Shown here piece after piece: positions 52,354 to 59,339 of a DNA stretch of 64,000 nucleotides. The position numbers and the translations under genes were made by a program. Where the stretch lies: positions 1,532,697-1,596,696 of the forward strand of contig JAIQGG010000002.1 in NCBI GenBank assembly GCA_020072785.1. Reading direction: 5' to 3'. Origin of the DNA: Terriglobia bacterium (GTDB taxonomy: Bacteria; Acidobacteriota; Terriglobia; Acidiferrales; UBA7541). Below the pieces are notes generated by a model. That model did not search any database and was not told the origin of the DNA. It saw only the letters and a list, made by a program, of their open reading frames with translations. Every line of letters begins with the position of its first letter. The first letter of the stretch is position 1.

Positions 52354-53114
52354 AGGGCTTCCTCGGGGCGCGGCGCAAAACGCTTCAGGTCGATCCGCTC
52401 GGCCACGATCTCGCGCATCTGTTTCTGGAGCTTGTTGACCGGGAGGGTGCCGTCGAGGACGACAAAATTATCGCTCTCGACCATCTTGTCATACTCCTCG
52501 AGAATGCGCGCCTGGAAGAGACGGAAACTTTCCGCGCGGTCGTAGGAAAGGCCGAGGTCCATTCCGGCTTCGTAGTATTTCAGCTTGGGGCGGCCGCTGA
52601 GGATGCGGTTCACGGCCACGTCCAGGGGGGCGCGGAAATAGAAGGTGATGTCGGGCACCGGGGCAAAGCGATAGAGATTGCGGAGCCAGCGCGGAGGGCA
52701 GCCGCGCGCGGCATCGCGCGCGAAGCCGGTGTAGGTGTAGCGGTCGGCCAGGACCAGGTAATCGGCCTGCAGCAGGGGCATGATCTGGCGCTCGCAGCGG
52801 TCGGCGAAATCCGCGGCGTGCAACAGGGAGAAAGTCACCGGAGTCAGGAGACGGCGCTGTTTGCCGCGGCGCGTCGCGGACTTGACCAGGGGCGAGGAGT
52901 TCCACTCCGTGAAGTGCAGGCGGTAACCGCCGATCTCCAGCCAGCGCTTGAGCAAGTAAAGCTGCGTGCTCTTGCCCGAGCCGTCCGTGCCCTCGACGAC
53001 GATAAGAGCGCCGGGATAGGCGCGGCTGGGGACAGGGCGGCCCGGCTGGGGAAGCGTGGATTTGGCCGGCTCCTGGCGGGCCGGCTTCGGCGTGGTGTCC
53101 TGTGCTTCGGTCAT
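52350..53114 (-). CDS. Thymidylate kinase-like P-loop kinase
   Basis: 254 residues. A ~35-residue polar N-terminal tail is followed by an intact P-loop: LIVVEGTDGSGKSTQLYLLKRWLE (Lys48), then FSLLHAADFADRCERQIMPLLQADYLVLADRYTYTGFARD (DRY motif), FYFRAPLDVAVNRILSGRPKLKYYEAGMDLGLSYDRAESF. It resembles Tmk, but the dTMP-binding REPGGT loop reads TEWNSSPLV, so the acceptor may not be dTMP. It heads the kinase-kinase-ppx-sixA run. Whether the cell has a separate canonical tmk cannot be seen here. Confidence 0.85.
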   Translation of the reverse strand: MTEAQDTTPKPARQEPAKSTLPQPGRPVPSRAYPGALIVVEGTDGSGKSTQLYLLKRWLEIGGYRLHFTEWNSSPLVKSATRRGKQRRLLTPVTFSLLHAADFADRCERQIMPLLQADYLVLADRYTYTGFARDAARGCPPRWLRNLYRFAPVPDITFYFRAPLDVAVNRILSGRPKLKYYEAGMDLGLSYDRAESFRLFQARILEEYDKMVESDNFVVLDGTLPVNKLQKQMREIVAERIDLKRFAPRPEEAL

Positions 53115-53243
53115 AGTCGGATGGCTCGCATCCTAATCCCAAAAGCGTACTCTGCCAACGTTACAGCTCCATTACACCACGAGAGGGCGCGCAGCCCAAT
53201 ATGACCCTTCCCGGTTGCAGAGAATAGCGGTTGCGATCCTTCC

Positions 53244-53262
53244 CCCACCTTCGCCAGGTGGG
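53244..53262 (-). terminator. Hairpin downstream of mlaD
   Basis: A perfect 7-bp stem CCCACCT/AGGTGGG with a 5-base loop lies 48 bp after the mlaD stop in its direction of transcription. There is no T-run, so it may be a stabilising or weak termination hairpin. Confidence 0.4.
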
Positions 53263-53284
53263 TTCAGCACGACAATCACAGTTT

Positions 53285-53309
53285 TTGCGCAGACTGGTTG
53301 CGCAGACTG
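53285..53309. repeat. Tandem direct repeat after mlaD
   Basis: TTGCGCAGACTG occurs at 53285-53296 and again at 53298-53309, ending exactly at the mlaD stop codon. Confidence 0.6.
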
Positions 53310-54395
53310 CTAAAAGAGCGCGAATTTGACGCGCAGGAACTTTTTGGGATTCTGCCGGACGTCCCCGACGAGCAGGCGCAGGTCCCCGGTCAAGCCCGCG
53401 AGATTGTCGTAGAGCTTGGGATCGCTGAAGAGTTTGCCGGCGCTGGTGGTGTTGTCGTTGAGCTTGGCGGTGGCGGCGGCCAGATTTCCGCTGGTATCGC
53501 GCAAATTGACGAAGAGGGACTCGTCGGTGGCCAGCTTGCCCAGCGTGCCCTTGCCTGCGCGCACGTCGGCGAGCAGCAGATTGCCCTTTTCGGCCACTTG
53601 TTTAGCGTTGTCATACAGGCTGGGGTCATAGATGAGCTTCCCCACCGTACCCTTCTGGGCCTGGATGTCCGCGAGCAGAGTATCCACGCGGCCCACAGCG
53701 GTATTGGCCTTCTGATAGATCTCCTCGGAGGCCACCAGCTTGCCCAGGGTTCCCTGGCCGGCCTGGACGTTGCTCACTATCTGGTCGCTTTTGGCCAGGA
53801 TGCTGTTGAGATGCGCATAAGCCTGTTCATCGGTGAGCAGCTTGCCAAGCGTGCCGCGGCCTTCCTGGACGCCGGCGATCAGGTCGCGCACCTCGTCGGA
53901 GAGAGCGCTGAGGTTGCCGAGCAGGTCCGCGCTGCGTTGCACGACCTCTTTAATGGCTTTTTCCTCCACGCCCTTCACTTCCTGGCCTTCTTTCAAGGGC
54001 ACGCCGGTGAAGCCGCGAGTAATGTTCACGTAGCGGTTGCCCAGCAGCCCTTCCGTCACCAGGCTGACGGTGGAATCGGTGAGAATGTCATCCTGGTAGC
54101 GGCGGTCCACACGGATCACGACCTCGATGTTGCGGTTCTTATCGGGGGCCTGGCCGCGCACCCGCGGCGCGACGCGGATGGCCTCGACGTTGCCGACCTC
54201 GACGCCGTCCAGGCGCGCGGGCGCGCCCGTGGCCAGCCCCCCGACCTCGGGGAGATAGGTGCGCAAGCGGTACTTCGGCCCGAGCACACCCGGAGCGGTG
54301 ACATAAAAGATGCCTACCGCGAGGGTCGCCAATCCCACGAGCACGAACAAACCGACGCGCAGTTCGGTCCAGGTTAATTGCTTGCGCTGTGCCAT
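53310..54395 (-). CDS. mlaD: MlaD/MCE-family lipid-transport substrate-binding protein
   Basis: 361 residues, AGGAG before the ATG. One N-terminal membrane helix (LRVGLFVLVGLATLAVGIFYV), then the MCE domain (~40-130: KYRLRTYLPEVGGLATGAPARLDGVEVGNVEAI, DSTVSLVTEGLLGNRYVNITRG). A helical C-terminal region contains five repeats of G-T-L-G-K-L-x2-D/S-E-x2-Y at an exact 34-residue period (starts ~181, 215, 249, 283, 317). Long helical MCE tails form a tunnel spanning the periplasm. With MlaE and MlaF upstream it forms a phospholipid transporter between the membranes. The last gene of mlaE-mlaF-mlaD. Confidence 0.92.
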   Translation of the reverse strand: MAQRKQLTWTELRVGLFVLVGLATLAVGIFYVTAPGVLGPKYRLRTYLPEVGGLATGAPARLDGVEVGNVEAIRVAPRVRGQAPDKNRNIEVVIRVDRRYQDDILTDSTVSLVTEGLLGNRYVNITRGFTGVPLKEGQEVKGVEEKAIKEVVQRSADLLGNLSALSDEVRDLIAGVQEGRGTLGKLLTDEQAYAHLNSILAKSDQIVSNVQAGQGTLGKLVASEEIYQKANTAVGRVDTLLADIQAQKGTVGKLIYDPSLYDNAKQVAEKGNLLLADVRAGKGTLGKLATDESLFVNLRDTSGNLAAATAKLNDNTTSAGKLFSDPKLYDNLAGLTGDLRLLVGDVRQNPKKFLRVKFALF

Positions 54396-54437
54396 GTTTC
54401 GTTCTCCTCTCCCGCCCGGCGCTCAGGCCCCGGCAGG

Positions 54438-55265
54438 TCAGACCAAAAATCGCCGCAAATAGGGATCCTTCGACGCCACGATCTCTTCCGGACCGCCTGT
54501 GAAATATACTAGCCCGTCGCGATAGACGAGAAAGCGCGTGCCGGCTGCTTCCCCGCGCGCCGCCGCGCTGCCGTTCTTGCCGGCCAGGGGAAAGACGCGG
54601 CGCGACTCGGGATCAAAGCGGAAATTGGCCAGCGCAAAGCCGTCCTGCAGGCGGTGCGTGGCCAGCAAAGCGGTGACGCCGTAGACGTCGCGCAGGCGCA
54701 AGATCAGAGTGATGATGGTCTGCGCGGTCATGGGATCCAGGCCCGCGGTGGGCGAATCGTAGAGGACGACCGGGGGGCGATTCACCAGGGCCCGTGCAAT
54801 GGCCACGCGCCGCCGCATGCCTCCCGAGAGCTCCGAGGGCAGCATCTCCAAGGCGTCTTCCAGCTCCACGAAGCGCAGCGTCTCACGCACGCGCGGCTCG
54901 ATCTCCTCCTCCGGCAAGCCGTCTTCGCGCAAGCGGTAGGCGACGTTGTCGGCCACGGTCATGGAATCGAAGAGCGCGCCTTCCTGAAAGACGAAACCGA
55001 TGTGGCGGCGGAACTCCAGCAACTCCTCTTCGTGCATCTCCGACACCGCCTGGCCCAGGACGCGCACGTGTCCTGCATCCGGGCGGAGCAGGCCGGCGGC
55101 CAGCTTGAGGGTGAGGGTCTTGCCGGTGCCGCTCTCGCCGAGCAGCACGAGGGTCTCACGCGGCGGGACGGCGAAGGAAACGCCGCGCAACACGTCTCCC
55201 TCCTCGAAGCCGATGCGCACGTCTTCGAGGGAGATCACCGGCGCGTTCGTGCCGTGGCTGCTCAT
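54438..55265 (-). CDS. mlaF: MlaF-like ABC transporter ATP-binding protein
   Basis: 275 residues from ATG 55265. The frame continues to 55322, but that stretch is the REP-like repeat. Walker A LLGESGTGKTLTLKLAAGLL, Q-loop FVFQEGALFDSMTVADNVAY, signature LSGGMRRRVAIARAL, Walker B VVLYDSPTAGLDPMTAQTI and switch His in LLATHRL. The QEGALFDSMTV block is typical of MlaF. It powers the MlaFEDB-type complex for phospholipid transport across the inner membrane. It lies 42 bp upstream of mlaD. Confidence 0.93.
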   Translation of the reverse strand: MSSHGTNAPVISLEDVRIGFEEGDVLRGVSFAVPPRETLVLLGESGTGKTLTLKLAAGLLRPDAGHVRVLGQAVSEMHEEELLEFRRHIGFVFQEGALFDSMTVADNVAYRLREDGLPEEEIEPRVRETLRFVELEDALEMLPSELSGGMRRRVAIARALVNRPPVVLYDSPTAGLDPMTAQTIITLILRLRDVYGVTALLATHRLQDGFALANFRFDPESRRVFPLAGKNGSAAARGEAAGTRFLVYRDGLVYFTGGPEEIVASKDPYLRRFLV

Positions 55266-55271
55266 GATTCC

Positions 55272-55319
55272 GTGCGACCGCAAAGCGGTCAACTTCCGTG
55301 GGCCCGCGAAGCGGTCAAC
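55272..55319 (+). repeat. REP-like palindrome, two degenerate copies
   Basis: 55272-55293 (GTGCGACCGCAAAGCGGTCAAC with one extra base, counted from GTG) and 55298-55319 (left arm degenerate, right arm GAAGCGGTCAAC intact). They fill the gap between mlaE and mlaF, just upstream of the mlaF start. Confidence 0.7.
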
Positions 55320-55402
55320 CAAGTGCCATGATTATAGTGAGAAATGGCCCGCCGTACAGGGCTGGCATGCACCGGCGGGGAATTCGTCCGCCTGGCCCCT
55401 GG

Positions 55403-56245
55403 CTAGAATACCTTGTCCGCGAGGAACAGGGAGACTTTGGTGAGGAAGAAATCCGCGGCAATGATGAGCACCGAGGAGACGACGACAGCCTGGGTGGTGG
55501 CGCGCCCCACGCCCTGCGTGCCGCCGCGGACCGACAGGCCCTTGTAGCAGCCCACCGTGGCCAAGATGAAACCGAAAAATACCGGCTTGCTCAGGCCTTG
55601 CATCAGGTCGGCAAACTCCAGGGCATCGATGGCCCGGGTCCAGAACTGATAGGCGTCCAGGCGCAGGGTGAAGACCGAGACCACGCAACCGCCCAAAAGA
55701 CCGATAAAGTCCGCCAGCGCGGTGAGCAGCGGCAGCATCAGCAGGGTGGCCAGCACGCGCGGAGTCACCAGCTTGCGGCTGGGGTCCGTGCCCATGGCGC
55801 GCATGGCGTCCACCTGTTCGGTCACCAACATCGAGCCCAGCTCCGAGGCGATCCCCGAAGAGCAGCGCCCGGCGACCAGCAGCCCGGTGATCGTCGGTCC
55901 CAGTTCGCGCACCAAGGCAATGGCCACGACGTCGCCGGTGAGGGCGGTCTGGCCGAAGCGGGTGAACTGCGAGCCGGTCTGCAGGACCATCACCGCGCCG
56001 ATGAAAAAACCGGTGAGGAGCACGATGGGCAGCGAGCCCACGCCGATGATGTCCATCTGCTCCATGGCGTCCAGCATGTAGCGCGGCCCAGCCGCCAGAT
56101 TGGTGAGGGAACGCAGAGAAAGGATGGAATAGTCCTGCACGCCGGCGACGGCTCTCTGGGCCGCGCCGCCCAGAATATGGAGCAGCGAAGGCGCCTCGGC
56201 TTCCTTCGCATCACGGCTGGTCGCTTGGAGTGGAGTATCCGCCAC
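55403..56245 (-). CDS. mlaE: MlaE-like ABC transporter permease
   Basis: 280 residues from a GTG. MlaE family core with five to six membrane segments: VLLTGFFIGAVMVLQTGSQFTRFGQ (amphipathic and first TM), ALVRELGPTITGLLVAGRCSSGIASELGSMLVTEQVDAMRAMGTDPSRKLVTPRVLATLLMLPLLTALADFIGLLGG, and the end VGRATTQAVVVSSVLIIAADFFLTK. The E-L-G-P-T and G-R-x-G-S-x-A-x-E-L motifs are conserved. It is the membrane channel part of the Mla transporter. The 137-bp gap to mlaF holds the REP-like repeats. Confidence 0.93.
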   Translation of the reverse strand: MADTPLQATSRDAKEAEAPSLLHILGGAAQRAVAGVQDYSILSLRSLTNLAAGPRYMLDAMEQMDIIGVGSLPIVLLTGFFIGAVMVLQTGSQFTRFGQTALTGDVVAIALVRELGPTITGLLVAGRCSSGIASELGSMLVTEQVDAMRAMGTDPSRKLVTPRVLATLLMLPLLTALADFIGLLGGCVVSVFTLRLDAYQFWTRAIDALEFADLMQGLSKPVFFGFILATVGCYKGLSVRGGTQGVGRATTQAVVVSSVLIIAADFFLTKVSLFLADKVF

Positions 56246-56545
56246 GATAGTTCGCCGGCCAGAATCTCTGGCACGTCTGGCCCTGAAGCCTATCTTCCGT
56301 GCGCAGCGGCGTCAAGCGCCCGCCGCAAGAACGGTGCGGCGGACGGCCTGCGCTCCGGCGTAGCGCGCTGGACGCTGCACGCCACCCCGGCTACACTAGA
56401 AGGTATCTCACAAATGCTCAAATCGAAGTGAGCATCCGCGCTTCGCCCCGGATGAGGGCGTTCGACAGGTGGTCAGCGATTTGTGAGACAGGCGCCAGTT
56501 CTTTTTTAGCCGCGAAGCAGCGGCTTGCCGAGGTTACGACTCTTC
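56246..56545. other. Divergent intergenic region mlaE/aroC with structured leader
   Basis: 300 bp. A perfect 10-bp inverted repeat, TCTCACAAAT (56406-56415) and ATTTGTGAGA (56479-56488), brackets a smaller hairpin TGCTCA/TGAGCA (56415-56434) and a five-codon open frame ATG CTC AAA TCG AAG TGA. A further GCCGC/GCGGC hairpin lies at 56510-56525. It could be a 5' leader of aroC; no clear promoter was found. Confidence 0.4.
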
Positions 56546-57715
56546 ATGCTGCGTTTCTATACCGCCGGTGAATCGCACGGCCAGGCGCTGCTAGCCTGGA
56601 TCTCCGGGCTGCCCGCTTCCCTGCCCGTGGATGTGGCCTTCGTGAACCACGAATTGCACCGCCGGCAGCTGGGCTTCGGGCGCGGCGGGCGCCAGAAGAT
56701 CGAGAAGGACCGCGCGGAGATTTTTGCGGGGGTGCACCACGGGCGCACCATCGGGGCGCCCATCGCGCTGCGCATCGAAAACCGCGACTGGGCCAACTGG
56801 GAAAAAGCGCTGCCCGTGGAAGGGCCGGGAGATCCGGCGGCGGAACGCCGGCTTACCGCGCCGCGCCCCGGCCACGCGGACCTTGCCGGCGGGTTGAAAT
56901 TCGACCTGCACGATGCGCGCTACATCCTGGAGCGCGCGTCGGCTCGGGAAACCGCGGCGCGGGTGGCCGCGGGAGCGCTGGCCAAGCTGCTGCTGCGGGA
57001 ATTCGGGATCGAGCTGGCCAGCCACGTCGTCGCCGTGGGGCATGTGCGGCTGGAGCGTCCGGCCACGTGGGAAGAAGTGAAAGCCGTTTGCGGGGATCTG
57101 GATTCCCCGCTGCGCTGCGTGGACGGAGAAACGCAGGAGCGCATGAAGGCGGAAGTGGACCAGTCGCTGCGCAAGGGCGACACGGTGGGCGGGGTCTTCG
57201 AAGTGATCGCGCACAACGTGGTGCCCGGCCTGGGGAGCCACGCGCAGTGGGATGAAAAACTCGACGGGCTGCTGGCGCAGGCGATGATGTCGCTGCAATC
57301 GGTGAAGGGCGTGGAGATCGGCGCGGGAATCACCGCGGCCGGGAGCTACGGCTCGGAGGTGCAGGATGAGATCGGCTACGACGCAGGGGCGCGGCGCTTC
57401 CGCCGGCCGAGCAATCGCGCCGGGGGACTGGAAGGCGGGATCAGCAACGGCGAGGACGTGGTGGTGCGCGGGTACATCAAGCCGATCTCCACGCTGCGGC
57501 GCCCGCTGGAGACGGCCGATCTGGTGACCAAGGAGCCCGTGAAAGCCGCCTACGAGCGCTCCGACATCTGCGTGGTGCCGGCGGCGGGAGTGGCCGGGGA
57601 AGCCATGGTCGCTCTTGTGCTGGCGGGCGCTTTTCTGCAAAAATTTGGAGGAGATTCGCTGGCGGAGACGCGGCGTAATTTTGAGGGCTATGGCCGACAA
57701 CTCGACAACTACTGA
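56546..57715 (+). CDS. aroC: Chorismate synthase
   Basis: 389 residues from ATG 56546; a TTG at 56525 would add seven. Family blocks: FYTAGESHGQALLAWISGLPASLPV, RRQLGFGRGGRQKIEKDRAEIFAGVHHGRTIGAPIAL, RPGHADLAGGLKFDLHDARYILERASARETAARVAAG, LDSPLRCVD, RKGDTVGGVFEVIAHNVVPGLGSHAQWDEKLDGLLAQAMMSLQSVKGVEIGAG, and the end SDICVVPAAGVAGEAMVALVLAGAFLQKFGGDSL. It makes chorismate from EPSP using reduced FMN. The 3' end overlaps def by 26 bases. Confidence 0.96.
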   Translation: MLRFYTAGESHGQALLAWISGLPASLPVDVAFVNHELHRRQLGFGRGGRQKIEKDRAEIFAGVHHGRTIGAPIALRIENRDWANWEKALPVEGPGDPAAERRLTAPRPGHADLAGGLKFDLHDARYILERASARETAARVAAGALAKLLLREFGIELASHVVAVGHVRLERPATWEEVKAVCGDLDSPLRCVDGETQERMKAEVDQSLRKGDTVGGVFEVIAHNVVPGLGSHAQWDEKLDGLLAQAMMSLQSVKGVEIGAGITAAGSYGSEVQDEIGYDAGARRFRRPSNRAGGLEGGISNGEDVVVRGYIKPISTLRRPLETADLVTKEPVKAAYERSDICVVPAAGVAGEAMVALVLAGAFLQKFGGDSLAETRRNFEGYGRQLDNY

Positions 57716-58253
57716 ACGCACCGCAGGCGGGGAAAAGCCGCGCACGATCTATGCGATCGTGAAATACGGCGACCCGATTCTGGAAACGCCGACGGCGCCG
57801 GTGACCAGCTTCGACGCCCAGTTCGCGGAACTGTGCGAGGACATGTTCGCTACGATGTATGCGGCGCAGGGCGTAGGTCTGGCCGCTCCCCAGATCGGGC
57901 GGAGCCTGCGCGTGGCCGTGGTGGACGTGACCAGCGGGAAGAATCCGGAAGCGCGCATCGTGCTGGCCAACCCGGAGATCATTCATGGGGAGGGCGAGAA
58001 GCGCGAGGAAGAAGGATGCCTTTCCATTCCCGGCTTCCGGGGCTACGTGATGCGGCCGCAATTCGTCACCGTGCGCGCGCAGAACACCAAGGGCGAATCG
58101 TTCGAGCTGCGCGGGGAGGACCTGCTGGCGCGGGCCTTCTGCCATGAGATCGATCACTTGCACGGCATCCTGTTTCTGAAGCACCTCAGCATGCTCAAGC
58201 GCGACCTGATCAAGCGCAAAATCAAGAAGCTCCGCAAACAAGGCGAGTGGTGA
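57690..58253 (+). CDS. def: Peptide deformylase
   Basis: 187 residues from ATG 57690, inside the end of aroC. All three PDF motifs are present: motif 1 GVGLAAPQIG, motif 2 EEGCLSIPG with the metal-ligand Cys, and motif 3 CHEIDHLHGILF with HExxH. It removes formyl from nascent N-termini. The N-terminal ~15 residues (ADNSTTTERTAGG) are a polar extension. It is followed by fmt, the usual functional partner, with six shared or adjacent bases depending on the fmt start. Confidence 0.96.
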   Translation: MADNSTTTERTAGGEKPRTIYAIVKYGDPILETPTAPVTSFDAQFAELCEDMFATMYAAQGVGLAAPQIGRSLRVAVVDVTSGKNPEARIVLANPEIIHGEGEKREEEGCLSIPGFRGYVMRPQFVTVRAQNTKGESFELRGEDLLARAFCHEIDHLHGILFLKHLSMLKRDLIKRKIKKLRKQGEW

Positions 58254-58279
58254 GCTCCGGGCGGCTCGGAGGAGGCGCC

Positions 58280-59218
58280 ATGCGCATCGTCTTCTGCGGC
58301 ACGCCGGACTTCGCCGTTCCCACCCTGCAGCATCTTCTAGCCAGCAAAGAGTTCCAAATCGCAGCGGTGCTCTCGCAGCCGGACCGCCCGCGGGGGCGCG
58401 GGCAGGAGATCTCCGCGCCGGCGGTCAAGCAGGCTGCGCTGGCCGCGGGGATTCCAGTGCACCAGCCGGCGAAAATCCGCAGCGAGGATGCGCTGGCTCT
58501 GCTCAAGCGGCTTGCGCCCGACGCCGTGGTGATCATCGCCTACGGGCAGATCATTCCCGCGGCGCTGCTGGCGATCCCGCGTCTGGGCTGGATCAATCTG
58601 CACGCGTCGCTGTTGCCGAAATACCGCGGCGCAGCGCCCATCAACTGGGCCATCGTGAACGGCGAGACGCGCACGGGGCTGACCACCATGCGCATCGACG
58701 CAGGCATGGATACCGGGGAGATCCTGCTGCAGCAGACGCTGGAGATCGGAGCGGAAGAAACCGCTCCGGAACTGGCGGCGCGCATGGCCCAGGCCGGCGC
58801 ACCGCTCATGGCCGAGACACTGCGCGGTCTGCGCGACGCCCGGATCACGCCGCGCGCGCAGGACCACGCCGCAGCCAGCGTCGCGCCCCTTCTCAAACGC
58901 AGCGACGGGCGCATCCCATGGGAGTTGACCGCCGGGCAGATTTACAATCGAATCCGCGGGCTGGCTCCGTGGCCGGGGGCGTTCAGCACGTTTCGCGGGC
59001 AGCGCTGCCACATCTGGGGCCAACCCGTGGACGGGACAACGCTGGCGCATCCCGGACGCATCTTGCATAGCGGAAGCGAAGTGGAGGTAGCCTGCGGCTC
59101 CGGGACACTTCTGCGGCTGGATGGCGTCAAATTAGAGGGACGCAAGCGTGTCTCCGCGCAGGAGTTCGCCAACGGTGCGCGACTCGGCGAGGGTGAGGGC
59201 TTTGAGGCGGATGCCTGA
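58280..59218 (+). CDS. fmt: Methionyl-tRNA formyltransferase
   Basis: 312 residues from ATG 58280, with GGAGGAGG immediately upstream. Formyltransferase domain: MRIVFCGTPDFAVPTLQHLL, VLSQPDRPRGRG, VIIAYGQIIPAALLAIPRLGWINLHASLLPKYRGAAPINWAI (catalytic Asn-His region) and TTMRIDAGMDTGEILLQQ with the conserved Asp. A shorter C-terminal domain begins near ~205 (TAGQIYNRIRGLAPWPGAFSTF). It formylates initiator Met-tRNA, the reaction reversed on proteins by Def. Confidence 0.96.
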   Translation: MRIVFCGTPDFAVPTLQHLLASKEFQIAAVLSQPDRPRGRGQEISAPAVKQAALAAGIPVHQPAKIRSEDALALLKRLAPDAVVIIAYGQIIPAALLAIPRLGWINLHASLLPKYRGAAPINWAIVNGETRTGLTTMRIDAGMDTGEILLQQTLEIGAEETAPELAARMAQAGAPLMAETLRGLRDARITPRAQDHAAASVAPLLKRSDGRIPWELTAGQIYNRIRGLAPWPGAFSTFRGQRCHIWGQPVDGTTLAHPGRILHSGSEVEVACGSGTLLRLDGVKLEGRKRVSAQEFANGARLGEGEGFEADA

Positions 59219-59339
59219 GGCCGCTGGAGGTCGTGCGCGGCGGAGAAGGAACAGCGCCGGCGCACGGAAATTGCACGCAACACGGCACTGGGGCATACTC
59301 GCATTTCTGTGCCATTTCGGTAAATCTGGAGCGACGCGA

